Source of the DNA: Nocardioides albertanoniae | GTDB taxonomy: Bacteria > Actinomycetota > Actinomycetes > Propionibacteriales > Nocardioidaceae | Assembly: GCF_006716315.1 (NCBI RefSeq) | Contig: NZ_VFOV01000001.1 | Location: 1,814,501 to 1,878,500 of the forward strand | Direction: 5' to 3' | Length of the DNA: 64,000 bases | In this document: positions 16,238 through 24,970 of the stretch, piece after piece | How positions within the stretch are numbered: the stretch's first letter is position 1 | How the letters are laid out: every line of letters begins with the position of its first letter | Translations under genes and position numbers: made by a program | The notes under the pieces: generated by a model | What the model saw: the letters and a program-made list of their open reading frames with translations, nothing else | Told to the model about the DNA's origin: nothing | The model's database searches: none

Positions 16238-17014
16238 TCAGATCTCGGTGACGATCACGTCGAGCTGGGTGCCCTTCTTCGTCGGGGCGCCTTGCTCGAC
16301 GGTCCAGCCGAGGTCGCGGAAGGCGTCGGCGAGCTTGGTGGGGTTTCGAGGGTTGGCGCCGGACTCGAGGAGGGCGCGGACGAGGCGGCCCTTGGTGGCC
16401 TTGTTGAAGTGGCTGACGACCTTGCGGGTGCCGTTGTGCTCGTGGAGCACGCGCACGGTGGCCGTGCGGGCGGCGCTCGTGTCGGGACGCCAGAATGCGG
16501 CGTACGTGCCGGACCGGAGGTCCACCAGCATCCCGTCGCCGAGAGCCTCGGTCATCCCCGGCTCGAGATGGTTGCGCCAGTGGGCCTGGATGCCGCCGAT
16601 GCCGGGCAGGGTGGTGTCACCCGAGAGCCGGTACGCCGGGATGCGGTCGGCCAGGCCGACGAGCCCGAAGACCGAGCTGGTGACCATGACCCGGCTGGTC
16701 GCGCGCCGCTTGGCCGCGGGCGAGAGGGTCGCGGGGGAAAGAGCGTCGTAGAGGACGCCGGTGTAGATCCGGTCGGCGCGCGCGGTCGGCGCCTCATGCA
16801 GCCGGGCGTTGAGCGCGACCAGCTCGGGCTGGGTCTTCGGGATGCCGAGGATGTCGACGGCCTCCTCGGGCCGGGTCTGGCAGAGCTCGACCAACGCGTC
16901 GAGCACCTTCGTACGCGCGGGGTTGAGCACGGGGAGCGAGAGCGAGTCGACCGAGAGCGAGCTGCCACGACTCGGTGCGGTTTTACCTTCGGACGGCGGC
17001 AACAGGATCAGCAC
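16238..17014 (-). CDS. yaaA: YaaA-family peroxide stress protein (DUF328)
   Basis: The 258-residue product opens with MLILLPPSEGKTAP, the hallmark of the YaaA/DUF328 family, and retains IYTGVLYDAL, PAYRLSGDT and the C-terminal basic segment. E. coli YaaA binds DNA and lowers free iron during peroxide stress. The start is only 18 bases from the divergent ribonuclease start, so its promoter must lie inside the ribonuclease coding sequence or overlap the leaderless promoter there. Confidence 0.87.
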   Translation of the reverse strand: MLILLPPSEGKTAPSRGSSLSVDSLSLPVLNPARTKVLDALVELCQTRPEEAVDILGIPKTQPELVALNARLHEAPTARADRIYTGVLYDALSPATLSPAAKRRATSRVMVTSSVFGLVGLADRIPAYRLSGDTTLPGIGGIQAHWRNHLEPGMTEALGDGMLVDLRSGTYAAFWRPDTSAARTATVRVLHEHNGTRKVVSHFNKATKGRLVRALLESGANPRNPTKLADAFRDLGWTVEQGAPTKKGTQLDVIVTEI

Positions 17015-17032
17015 GTCGATATCGTGCCTGGT

Positions 17033-18496
17033 ATGTCATCTGCCCGCATCATCCGGGTGGCCAGCGCCGACGACGGCGTCGCCGCCACCACACTTCGCGA
17101 AGGGATCGCCGCGCTCCAGGCGGAGCTGGGGGTGAGCGCCGAGTTCCCGCCCGAGGTGGAGGAAGCGGCCGCGGCCGCCGCGGCGCAACCGCGGCTGCCG
17201 GATCTCGACCGCACCGACCTGCCGTTCGTCACCATCGATCCCGAGACCTCGATGGATCTCGACCAGGCGCTCCACCTTGCCCGCGAGGGCGACGGCTATG
17301 TGGTGCACTACGCGATCGCCGACGTCGCCGCGTTCGTCTCGCCCGGTGACCCGGTCGACCTGGAGGCCAACAGGCGGGGCGAGAGCCTCTACGCGGCCGA
17401 TGCGAAGATCCCGCTGCACCCCAAGGTGCTCTCCGAGGACGCAGCCTCGCTGCTCCCCGACCAGGTGCGCCCCGCGCTGCTGTGGACCCACAAGCTCGAC
17501 GCCACCGGCGAGGGCATCGAGACCATCGTCGAGCGTGCGCTGGTGAGGTCGCGGGCGAAGCTCTCCTACGACGGTGTGCAGGCGATGTTCGACGGCGAAG
17601 GCTTCGGTGACGGCGACTACGCCGAGTCGCTCGGCCTGCTCCAGGAGATCGGCGAGAAGCGGATCGCTCTCGAGGCCGAGCGCGGCGGGGTGAACCTGCC
17701 GCTGCGTGACCAGGAGATCTCGGTGGAGGGCGACCAGTGGTCTCTCGAGTTCCGCGACATGCTGCCCGTCGAGGACTGGAACGCCCAGCTCTCGCTGCTC
17801 ACCGGCTTCGCGGCGGCCGACCTGATGGTCTACGCCCGGGTGGGTCTGCTGCGCACCCTCCCCGAGCCCGACCCTCGTGACGTGCAGCGGCTGCACCGTA
17901 CGGCGCGGGCGCTCGGGCTGGAGTGGCCGGCGGAGATGCTCTATCCCGACTTCATCCGCACCCTCGACGGCAAGAACGGCACGCATGCCGCGATGGCGAT
18001 CGCCTGCACCCGGCTGCTGAGGGGGAGCGGGTATGCCTCGTTCAACGGCGAGCTGCCCGAGCTGACCGAGCATTCGGCGCTGGCCAGCGAATACATGCAC
18101 GTGACCGCGCCCCTGCGCCGGCTCATCGACCGCTATGCCGGCGAGGTCTGCCTGGCCCTGTGTGCCGACGAGCCGGTGCCCGACTGGGTGGTCTCCGCGT
18201 TCATCACGCTGCCGGAGACGATGCAGGCCTCGGGCCGGCTGAGCGGCGCCTACGAGCGCGGTGCCGTCGACCTCGTCGAGGCCGGCGTGCTCGCCAAGCG
18301 GGTCGGCGACACCTTCACCGCGGTGGTCGTCGAGGTCGAGGAGAAGGACGAGACGCAGGGCTCGATCACCGTCGAGGCACCTGCCGTGGAGGCGAAGGTG
18401 TCCGGCTCGTCGCCGCTCCCGCTGGGCGAGGAGGTTCAGGTGCGGCTCGAGTCGGCCGACGTCGTGGCCCGGAAGGTCACCTTCACGCTCGCCTGA
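17033..18496 (+). CDS. RNB-domain ribonuclease (RNase II/R family)
   Basis: About 487 residues. VTIDPETSMDLDQALHL contains the catalytic aspartates of the RNB fold, followed by YAIADVAAFV and LPKEVLSE-like segments (IPLHPKVLSEDAASLLPD). The C-terminal HVTAPLRRLIDRYAGEV is the typical RNB end; no N-terminal cold-shock domains or long S1 tail are visible, so it is shorter than RNase R and RNase II. It is a predicted 3'-5' exoribonuclease. ATG at 17033 follows TATCGT by 7 bases and is probably leaderless. Confidence 0.88.
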   Translation: MSSARIIRVASADDGVAATTLREGIAALQAELGVSAEFPPEVEEAAAAAAAQPRLPDLDRTDLPFVTIDPETSMDLDQALHLAREGDGYVVHYAIADVAAFVSPGDPVDLEANRRGESLYAADAKIPLHPKVLSEDAASLLPDQVRPALLWTHKLDATGEGIETIVERALVRSRAKLSYDGVQAMFDGEGFGDGDYAESLGLLQEIGEKRIALEAERGGVNLPLRDQEISVEGDQWSLEFRDMLPVEDWNAQLSLLTGFAAADLMVYARVGLLRTLPEPDPRDVQRLHRTARALGLEWPAEMLYPDFIRTLDGKNGTHAAMAIACTRLLRGSGYASFNGELPELTEHSALASEYMHVTAPLRRLIDRYAGEVCLALCADEPVPDWVVSAFITLPETMQASGRLSGAYERGAVDLVEAGVLAKRVGDTFTAVVVEVEEKDETQGSITVEAPAVEAKVSGSSPLPLGEEVQVRLESADVVARKVTFTLA

Positions 18497-18530
18497 CTCG
18501 GCCGCCCCGCGCGGGTTCGGGGCGGCCGAG
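18497..18530. terminator. GC-rich hairpin after the ribonuclease gene
   Basis: CTCGGCCGCCCC (18497-18508) pairs exactly with GGGGCGGCCGAG (18519-18530) around a 10-nt loop, starting at the stop codon of the RNB gene. Together with the tandem repeat that follows, it separates two converging genes. Confidence 0.8.
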
Positions 18531-18581
18531 AGTCTGTTCAGGAGACCAGTCTGTTCAGGCGACCAGTCTGTTCAGGAGATC
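18531..18581. repeat. three tandem 17-bp repeats
   Basis: AGTCTGTTCAGGAGACC, AGTCTGTTCAGGCGACC and AGTCTGTTCAGGAGATC follow each other without gaps. The third copy enters the 3' end of the tauD-like gene and its TCA supplies that gene's stop codon on the minus strand, so the repeat seems to have grown from the gene's last codons by slippage. Confidence 0.95.
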
Positions 18582-19504
18582 AGGTCGTCGAGACGGTTGT
18601 AGACCTCGGCGGAGCCTTCGATGACCCGGCTGTGCTCGCCGCCGATCGACACGGGCACATCACCCTGCACGGTGATGCGTCGCACCTCGCGCGGCTGCTG
18701 GTCGAAGTCGGCGACGGCGTAGTGCTGGGTGGCGCGGTTGTCCCAGATCGCGACGTCGCCCTGCTGCCAGTGCCAGCGCACCGTGTTCTCGAGCGCCGTG
18801 ACCCGATCCTGGAGCAGGTTGAAGAGCGTGGCGCTCTCCTTCTGGTTCAGGCCGCTGAAGTGCTTGACGAAGTGCCCCAGCACCAGCGTGCGCTCACCGG
18901 TCTCCGGGTGGATCCGGACCACAGGGTGCTCGGTCTGGTAGATCGTCGCGATGAACTCCTCGCGCTTGCGCGCGGCCACGTCGTCGGTGGAGTCGGCCTG
19001 GTCGGGACGTACGTAGTCGTAGTCGTTGGAGTGCACCGCCCACAGGTCGTCGACCAGCGCCTTGAGCTGCGGGTGGAGCCTCTCGTACGCCGTGGCGGTG
19101 TTGGCCCACACGGTGTTGCCGCCGTAGTCGGGGATCTCCACGCCGCGAAGGATCGAGAATGCCGGCGGGCGGTCGACGAAGGTGACGTCGGTGTGCCACG
19201 AGTTGGCGGCCATGCCGCGGTTGGCCTTGAGGGTCAGCACCCTGGCGCTGCCGGTGTTGACGGTCGGGTGGGGTGTGGTGAGGGCGCCGAGACGCTCGCC
19301 GAAGGCGATCTGCGCCCGGTCGTCGAGGTGCCCCTGGTTGCGGAAGAAGACGACCTTGTTCTCCAGGATCGCCGCACGGATCTCGGCGATCGTCTCGGCG
19401 GAGAGATCTCCGGAGAGCGTCACGCCGTCGATGCGGGCTCCGATCCGGCCGCCGACCTTGTGCACGGTGAGCTCGGTGGCGGGACTGGCTTCGGTGATGG
19501 TCAT
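18572..19504 (-). CDS. TauD/TfdA-family alpha-ketoglutarate-dependent dioxygenase
   Basis: The 310-residue product has the iron-binding facial triad: WHTDVTF (His-x-Asp) near residue 103 and the distal His in RATQHYAV near 260, plus a C-terminal Arg ([11 protein letters not shown]) for 2-oxoglutarate. The start [21 protein letters not shown] is like taurine dioxygenase and alkylsulfatase AtsK, enzymes that release sulfite or sulfate from organosulfur compounds, but 2,4-D-type substrates cannot be excluded. It is divergent from the transhydrogenase gene across an AT-rich dyad. Confidence 0.88.
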   Translation of the reverse strand: MTITEASPATELTVHKVGGRIGARIDGVTLSGDLSAETIAEIRAAILENKVVFFRNQGHLDDRAQIAFGERLGALTTPHPTVNTGSARVLTLKANRGMAANSWHTDVTFVDRPPAFSILRGVEIPDYGGNTVWANTATAYERLHPQLKALVDDLWAVHSNDYDYVRPDQADSTDDVAARKREEFIATIYQTEHPVVRIHPETGERTLVLGHFVKHFSGLNQKESATLFNLLQDRVTALENTVRWHWQQGDVAIWDNRATQHYAVADFDQQPREVRRITVQGDVPVSIGGEHSRVIEGSAEVYNRLDDLIS

Positions 19505-19543
19505 TCTCGGTCTCCTCTGCGGTTCCGGTTCGCATGATCTGAC

Positions 19544-19570
19544 TTAAGTTTAGTGAAATACAAGACTTAA
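19544..19570. promoter_or_regulatory. AT-rich imperfect dyad between tauD-like and transhydrogenase genes
   Basis: TTAAGTTTAGTG-AAAT-ACAAGACTTAA reads as a dyad with TTAAGT/ACTTAA ends and internal GT/AC matches, in a strongly GC-rich genome. GACTTAA also repeats directly at 19541 and 19564. It begins 40 bases before the dioxygenase start and is a good candidate operator or promoter element. Confidence 0.55.
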
Positions 19571-19625
19571 TGTCGGGTCGTCTCATCCCTCGTTCAGACA
19601 CCGGGCGGCCGATATCGTGCGAGCC

Positions 19626-20906
19626 ATGACCCACGCCACACCTGAGACCGTCTTCACCTACGGTTCCCCGCAGCTCAAGTTCGGCACCGGCGCGTCGGCG
19701 GAGATCGGCTACGACCTCGCCGGGCTGGGCGCTCGGCGTGCGCTCGTCGTCACCGACCCCGGCATCTCCGCGACGGGGCTCCCGCAGCGGGTGGGCGAGC
19801 AGATGAAGGCGTACGACGTCACTGCCGTCGTCTTCGACGGCGTGCATGTCGAGCCGACCGACGAGAGCATGCGGGCCGCCGTCGAGTTCGCCCGCGCGAA
19901 CGGGCCGTTCGACGCGATCGTCGCCGTCGGTGGCGGCTCGAGCATCGACACCGCGAAGGCGGTCAACCTGCTGACCACCAACGACGGTGACCTGATGGAC
20001 TACCTCAACGCCCCGGTGGGTGCCGGCCGGGCGCCGAGCAACCCGCTGCTGCCGCTGGTCGCGGTGCCGACCACGACCGGCACCGGCGCGGAGTCGACGA
20101 CCGTGTGCGTGCTCGACGTGCTCTCGCTCAAGGTGAAGACCGGGATCTCGCACGCGCGCCTGCGGCCCACCCTGGCCGTCGTCGACCCCGACCTGATGAT
20201 GACCCAGCCGGCCGGCGTCACCGCGGCGGCGGGGATGGACATCCTGTGCCACGCCCTGGAGAGCTACACGGCGCGCCCCTACACCTCCTACGCCCGCAAG
20301 GAGCCGTCGCAGCGGGTGCCCTACTGCGGCGCCAACCCGATCTCCGACATGTGGTCGGAGAAGGCGCTCTCGCTGCTCGCCGGGTCGTTCCGGCAGGCCG
20401 TCGCGCACGGTGAGGACACCCTCGCGCGCGGGGACATGGCGTTCGCGGCGACCTTCGCCGGCCTCGGGTTCGGCAACGCCGGGGTGCACATCCCGCACGC
20501 CAACGCCTACCCGATCGCCGGCCGGGTACGAGGCTTCCACCCGCAGGGATACCCCGCCGACGAGGCGATGGTGCCGCACGGGATGGCGGTCTCGCTGACG
20601 GCGCCGGAGGCGTTCCGCTACACCTTCGACGCCGCCCCGGAGCGCCACCTGCGCGCCGCTCGGCTGCTCGCTCCCGGCGTCGAGGAGACGGGTGAGGAGC
20701 GCGATCTGCTGCCTCGCGTGCTCGCCGACCTGATGCGCGATATCGGCATCCCCGCCGGCATCGGCGAGGTCGGCTACACCACCGCCGACATCCCCGACCT
20801 GGTCGACGGCGCGCTCAAGCAGCAGCGCCTGCTCGCGACCGCGCCGAAGGAGCCGTCGGCCGAAGACCTGACCGGGATCTTCGAGAGGTCGATCACCCTC
20901 TGGTGA
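19626..20906 (+). CDS. hydroxyacid-oxoacid transhydrogenase (iron-containing ADH family)
   Basis: The 426-residue product resembles ADHFE1-type transhydrogenases (EC 1.1.99.24): FTYGSPQLKFGTGASAEIG at the start, VGGGSSIDTAKAVN for the nucleotide, TTTGTGAESTTVCV, and the metal-site CHALESYTARPYTSYARK, with PYCGANPISDMWS typical of this subgroup. The enzyme couples oxidation of 4-hydroxybutyrate (or similar) to reduction of 2-oxoglutarate. ATG 19626 has TATCGT 7 bases upstream (leaderless). Link to the 2-oxoglutarate-using dioxygenase next door may be metabolic but is unproven. Confidence 0.87.
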   Translation: MTHATPETVFTYGSPQLKFGTGASAEIGYDLAGLGARRALVVTDPGISATGLPQRVGEQMKAYDVTAVVFDGVHVEPTDESMRAAVEFARANGPFDAIVAVGGGSSIDTAKAVNLLTTNDGDLMDYLNAPVGAGRAPSNPLLPLVAVPTTTGTGAESTTVCVLDVLSLKVKTGISHARLRPTLAVVDPDLMMTQPAGVTAAAGMDILCHALESYTARPYTSYARKEPSQRVPYCGANPISDMWSEKALSLLAGSFRQAVAHGEDTLARGDMAFAATFAGLGFGNAGVHIPHANAYPIAGRVRGFHPQGYPADEAMVPHGMAVSLTAPEAFRYTFDAAPERHLRAARLLAPGVEETGEERDLLPRVLADLMRDIGIPAGIGEVGYTTADIPDLVDGALKQQRLLATAPKEPSAEDLTGIFERSITLW

Positions 20907-20934
20907 GGGAATGCCCGGCGGGGTCGGCCCGTTG

Positions 20935-20959
20935 GGTTGGTTGTCGTCTTCAACCAACC
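20935..20959. promoter_or_regulatory. 9-bp inverted repeat GGTTGGTTG / CAACCAACC
   Basis: Perfect arms (20935-20943 and 20951-20959) around TCGTCTT stand 17 bases before the transporter start and right before its GGAGG ribosome site. It could be a repressor operator or an mRNA stem occluding the ribosome site. Confidence 0.6.
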
Positions 20960-20975
20960 TCCGGAGGTCTCCTCG

Positions 20976-22187
20976 GTGACGTCAGTCCCGCCGCGGCTCT
21001 TGCTCGCACTCGCTCTGCTCTCGGCTTCCGCGCCGCTCGCGATTGACTTCTACCTACCCTCCTTCCCGCAGATCGGGTCCGATCTCGAGGCGGCGGCGAG
21101 CAACGTACAGCTGACGCTGACCGCCTTCCTGATCGGGCTGGCGCTCGGGCAGATCGCCTGGGGTCCGGTCTCCGACCGGTTCGGGCGGCTCAAGCCGCTG
21201 ATGATCGGATCGGTCGTCGCCGCGCTGGCCGGGGTGCTGGCGGCGCTGGCGCCCAGCGTCGAGCTGCTGATCGCGGCACGTTTCGTCCACGCGCTCGCCG
21301 CCGCCGCGGGGATCGTGATGGCGCGGGCGATCGTGGCCGACGTGCTTCACGGGTTCGCGGCCGCGCGGGCGATGTCGATCATGATGTCGATCAGCGGGAT
21401 CGCGCCGATCCTGGCGCCGGTGGTCGGCGGTGCCATCGCCGGGGTCGTGCCGTGGCGCGGAGTGCTCGGCATCGTGGCCGCGATCGCGGTGGCGCAGGTC
21501 GTCTGCGTCGTCCTGGTGATCCGCGAGTCGCTCCCGGCCGAACGACGCACCAGCAAGGTCGAGTACGCAGACCTCGGCCGCCTCCTCGCCAAGCCCGCGT
21601 TCCTCGGCTACACCCTGACGCAGTCGCTCACCTTCGCCACCCTGATGACGTACGTCTCGTCCTCCTCGTTCCTCTACCAGTCGGTGATCGGCACGTCGGC
21701 GGCCGTCTACGGCATCGGGTTCGCGATCAACGCCGGCTTCCTGACCGTCGCCGGGCTCGTCTCGGCGCGGCTGGCCAAGCGTCAGGTGCACCCGGCCCGG
21801 ATCATCCGCGCCGCGCAGCCGGTGCTCGCCGGGGCGGCGCTGGTCGCCCTCGTCGTCGCGCTCGCGCCCGTGCCGAAGGTGCTGATCCTGCTGCCGATCG
21901 TGGTGGCCACGACCTGCGTCGGGTTCATCATGGGCAACACCGGAGCGCTCGCGATCGAGCAGGCTCGCCCCTCGGTCGGTGCCGGATCGGCGCTGATGGG
22001 CGGGATCATGTTCCTCGGCGGCGGGCTCGCCTCACCGCTCGGTGCGGTCGCGGGCGACCACACCGCCGTGCCGCTGGCGATCACCATGGTGGTCACCTCG
22101 ACCCTCGGCGCGGCCGCGTTCTCCTTCGCGCGTCGTTCGGTGGCCCGCAACCCGGAGTCGGAGGCGGCGTTCGCCACCGCCGCCTGA
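20976..22187 (+). CDS. Bcr/CflA-family multidrug efflux MFS transporter
   Basis: A 403-residue protein with 12 predicted hydrophobic helices. LASASAPLAIDFYLPSFPQIG-like start (SASAPLAIDFYLPSFPQI), GQIAWGPVSDRFGR (MFS motif A) and ARAIVADV are typical of Bcr/CflA drug resistance transporters, which expel antibiotics such as bicyclomycin or chloramphenicol by proton antiport. GTG 20976 follows GGAGG at 8 bases. An inverted repeat overlaps the leader. No regulator gene is adjacent. Confidence 0.9.
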   Translation: MTSVPPRLLLALALLSASAPLAIDFYLPSFPQIGSDLEAAASNVQLTLTAFLIGLALGQIAWGPVSDRFGRLKPLMIGSVVAALAGVLAALAPSVELLIAARFVHALAAAAGIVMARAIVADVLHGFAAARAMSIMMSISGIAPILAPVVGGAIAGVVPWRGVLGIVAAIAVAQVVCVVLVIRESLPAERRTSKVEYADLGRLLAKPAFLGYTLTQSLTFATLMTYVSSSSFLYQSVIGTSAAVYGIGFAINAGFLTVAGLVSARLAKRQVHPARIIRAAQPVLAGAALVALVVALAPVPKVLILLPIVVATTCVGFIMGNTGALAIEQARPSVGAGSALMGGIMFLGGGLASPLGAVAGDHTAVPLAITMVVTSTLGAAAFSFARRSVARNPESEAAFATAA

Positions 22188-22222
22188 GGGCGTGCCATCA
22201 GGTTGCCCGGTAGGTTGCAGGC

Positions 22223-22648
22223 ATGGCGGAGACACCTGCGGTGACGGCCTCCGAGGCCGAGGCGATCCTGGCGAGCCAGCCCTTCAGCAGGCTGATCGGC
22301 GTCGAGGTCGGCGAGGTCGGCTACGGCCACGCGACATTACGGATCCCGCTACGTGAGGAGCTGCTGCAGCAGTTCGGCACCGTCCACGGAGGCGTGCTCT
22401 CCTACGCCGCCGACAACTCGCTCGCCTTCGCCGCCGGCACGGTCCTGGGGCCCAACGTGCTCACCCGCGGCTTCTCCGTCGACTTCCTGCGGCCCTCGAA
22501 CGGCGACCACCTGCGTGCGTACGCAGAAGTGGTCAACCACACCAGCCGCAACGCGCTGACCCGCTGCGAGATCTTCACGGTCGGCACCGACGGCTCCGAG
22601 GCGCTGGTCGCTGCGGCCCAGGGGTCGATCGCTCGGGTCGATCGCTGA
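22223..22648 (+). CDS. PaaI-family hotdog-fold thioesterase
   Basis: The 141-residue product has QQFGTVHGGVLSYAADNSLAFAA, the PaaI/YbgC-type active-site helix with HGG and an acidic residue, and FSVDFLRPSNGD. It would hydrolyse acyl- or aryl-CoA thioesters. ATG 22223 is preceded by TAGGTT at 6 bases with no ribosome site, so it is probably leaderless. Confidence 0.88.
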   Translation: MAETPAVTASEAEAILASQPFSRLIGVEVGEVGYGHATLRIPLREELLQQFGTVHGGVLSYAADNSLAFAAGTVLGPNVLTRGFSVDFLRPSNGDHLRAYAEVVNHTSRNALTRCEIFTVGTDGSEALVAAAQGSIARVDR

Positions 22649-22649
22649 G

Positions 22650-22678
22650 GCCCCGCCCGGTGTCGACCCGGCCGGGGC
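22650..22678. terminator. hairpin between convergent genes
   Basis: GCCCCG (22650-22655) pairs with CGGGGC (22673-22678), with further pairing inside across a bulge. It lies between the stops of the thioesterase and SGNH hydrolase genes. Confidence 0.5.
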
Positions 22679-23428
22679 TCAGCTGTTGATCGGGGTCCAG
22701 GTGGGGAACTTCGCGGCGCGGCCGTCGCCGGAGGAGCGACCCGTGAGGCGGCGGTGGATCCACGGGCCGACGAACTCGCGGTAGTAGGCGAGCCCCGTCT
22801 TGCCCTCGGCACCCGCGAAGTCGAGGTCCCACCAGCCTTCGGGCACCTCGACGCCGAGCGAGTCGAGCACGCGGGCGGCGACGCGGTGGTGGCCGCGGGC
22901 GTTCATGTGGAGTCGATCCTCCGACCAGAACCGGCCGTCGGTGAGCGTGGTGTCGGGCCAGTTGTAGGCACGTACGACGTCGTCACGATCGGCGACGCGC
23001 TTCTCGACCAGGTCGCACAGCGCGTCGCCGCGCCTCTGGAAGAGCTTGCCGAGCGGGAGCCGGGCCGACGGGTTGGCGCCGGAGAGCAGGATCAGCGTGA
23101 TCCCGTGGGCGTCGCACGCCTCGAGCACCGGGTCGAGCTGCGCGGCGATCACGTTGGCGTCGGCCTTCGGGCGCAGCATGTCGTTGCCGCCGCCGTTGAA
23201 GGAGAGATGGGTGGGCTTCAGCGCCAGCGCCGCGGGCAGCTGCTCCTCGATGATCGGGCGGATCAGCCGACCACGGATGGCGAGGTTGGCATACTCCACC
23301 CGCGTGCCGGACGCGGCCCAGCCCTGGGCGACCAGGTCGGCCCAGCCGCGCACGTGGCCGTCAGGCATCTCGTCGCCGACGCCTTCCGTGAACGAGTCAC
23401 CGATCGCGACGTATCGCACTGCCTCCAC
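22679..23428 (-). CDS. SGNH/GDSL hydrolase
   Basis: About 249 residues. YVAIGDSFTEGVGD (block I Ser), FNGGGNDML (block III Asn) and DRLHMNARGHH (block V Asp/His) give the complete SGNH catalytic set. No signal peptide is evident if translation starts at GTG 23428, which has GGAGG close upstream, so it is probably a cytosolic esterase or lipase. Longer in-frame starts exist but run into the inverted-repeat region. Confidence 0.88.
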   Translation of the reverse strand: MEAVRYVAIGDSFTEGVGDEMPDGHVRGWADLVAQGWAASGTRVEYANLAIRGRLIRPIIEEQLPAALALKPTHLSFNGGGNDMLRPKADANVIAAQLDPVLEACDAHGITLILLSGANPSARLPLGKLFQRRGDALCDLVEKRVADRDDVVRAYNWPDTTLTDGRFWSEDRLHMNARGHHRVAARVLDSLGVEVPEGWWDLDFAGAEGKTGLAYYREFVGPWIHRRLTGRSSGDGRAAKFPTWTPINS

Positions 23429-23479
23429 GAGTCCTCCAACCGATAGCCATCTGGCATCCATCGCCAGCCTTTGCATCCT

Positions 23480-23642
23480 AGTGGCGTGTCGCCGAAGTTC
23501 CTAAGCGCTTCGCTCCGCCATGGCACGCACCTCGCCGCGTTGGCGCCCCTTGAAAGACGCCCGGTATGACTACGGGACGCCGCCTTGCGATGCACGCACC
23601 CTGACGACGCCAACCGTTCAGGAACTTCGGCGACACGCCACT
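23480..23642. repeat. 23-bp perfect terminal inverted repeats around 117 bp
   Basis: AGTGGCGTGTCGCCGAAGTT.. (23480-23502) and its exact complement (23620-23642) enclose 117 bases that include a smaller GTTGGCG/CGCCAAC inversion. The interval between the SGNH hydrolase and sensor-kinase genes (291 bases) holds no convincing gene. Structure resembles a non-coding mobile or REP-type element. Confidence 0.85.
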
Positions 23643-23719
23643 GGTCCGCCCAGGGACGCACGCTCACATCCGTCCCCGGGTGGACGCCGCGCAGCCGTCG
23701 GCTCCTCTACGGTGGGGGA

Positions 23720-24970
23720 GTGGAGGAGCTGGTACGCCGTCCCTGGCGGCTCGGGCGGGTCGGGCGTGTGCTCGTCGACCTCACCGTCGCCGGGACCGCC
23801 TTCGTGATCATCGCGTTCTATCTCAGCGGTGCCGTGAGCGGCGAGTGGTCGGTCATCGGCACCAAGAGCCGGCTGACCGCCGCGCTCGTGGTGCTGGTCG
23901 TCGCCGCACAGCTCGTGCCGCTGCTGTGGCGCCGGCGCCACCCGCTGATCGGCTTCACGATCGTGTCGCTCGCCCACGCCGCGCAGGTGATCCTCATCGA
24001 CAACCCGTTGGGCTCGCAGATCGGCTTCCCGGTCGCCGTCTACGCGGTGGCCCGCTACGCCAGCGCACGCTGGGGCCTCGCCGCCCTCGCCGTCGGGCTG
24101 TTCGGGGCGGGGCTGGCGGTCTACGACTGGGTGGTCACCTTCAACTACTCCCCGGAGGTCGCGGCGTCGGTCGATCCTCCTGACTTCGGCGCCTACCTCT
24201 CCATGGGGCTCGCGGTGGCGAGCTTCCCGGTCGCGGGGTGGGCGTTGGGTGCGCTGGCGCGCACCAGGGCGGCCTACGTCGACTCGCTGATCGAGCGCAA
24301 CGAGCAGCTGCACCGCGAGGCCGAGCAGCGTGCCGCGCTGGGCGCGACTCAGGAGCGCGCCCGGATCGCCCGCGAGATGCACGACGTGGTGGCCCACGGG
24401 CTGAGCGTGATCGTGGTGCAGGCCGACGGTGCGCGCTACGCGGCCGTGCAGGACCCGTCCCTGGCTCCCGCCGCGCTGGAGACGGTCGCGCAGACGGCAC
24501 GGGAGGCGCTGGCGGAGATGCGACAGCTGCTCGGCCTGCTGCGCGACGGCGATGCGCTGACCCGCCCGCAGCCGCGGTTGGGCGACATCGCGACCCTGGT
24601 CGAGGAGGCGCAGGCAGGTGGCGCCGCGGTGACCGCGACGCTGCCGGGCCTGGAGGCGGTGGTGCCGGAGGGAGTCGCACTGACCGCGTTCCGGGTCGTG
24701 CAGGAGTCGCTGAGCAACGTACGCAAGCATGCCGGGCCCGGCGCCGCGGCCACCGTGACCGTGACGGCCGACGGCGACACCCTCGCGGTCGAGGTCGTCG
24801 ACGACGGCCGGGGCGCCGCCGCCGACCCCACCGAAGACTCCGGCGGGCTCGGGCTGGTCGGCATGCGGGAGCGCATCGCCGCCCACGACGGGACACTCGA
24901 GGCGGGTCCGGCCTCCGGCGGCGGTTTCCGCGTCTACGCCACGCTCCCTCTGGTAGGACTGGCGCAGTGA
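23720..24970 (+). CDS. NarL-type sensor histidine kinase (HisKA_3)
   Basis: The 416-residue protein has four or more N-terminal membrane helices, then RARIAREMHDVVAHGLSVIVVQ (HisKA_3 dimerisation and phospho-His) and an HATPase with ESLSNVRKHA, DDGRG and GLGLVGMRERI. The membrane sensor has almost no outside loops, so the signal is probably lipid- or membrane-borne. GTG 23720 has TACGGT 6 bases upstream (leaderless). Its TGA overlaps the GTG of the regulator gene. Confidence 0.9.
   Translation: MEELVRRPWRLGRVGRVLVDLTVAGTAFVIIAFYLSGAVSGEWSVIGTKSRLTAALVVLVVAAQLVPLLWRRRHPLIGFTIVSLAHAAQVILIDNPLGSQIGFPVAVYAVARYASARWGLAALAVGLFGAGLAVYDWVVTFNYSPEVAASVDPPDFGAYLSMGLAVASFPVAGWALGALARTRAAYVDSLIERNEQLHREAEQRAALGATQERARIAREMHDVVAHGLSVIVVQADGARYAAVQDPSLAPAALETVAQTAREALAEMRQLLGLLRDGDALTRPQPRLGDIATLVEEAQAGGAAVTATLPGLEAVVPEGVALTAFRVVQESLSNVRKHAGPGAAATVTVTADGDTLAVEVVDDGRGAAADPTEDSGGLGLVGMRERIAAHDGTLEAGPASGGGFRVYATLPLVGLAQ

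Noticed and set aside
18894..20957. 687-codon antisense frame across the TauD and transhydrogenase genes
   Set aside because: It crosses a divergent promoter and two genes with complete motifs; no domain is recognisable.
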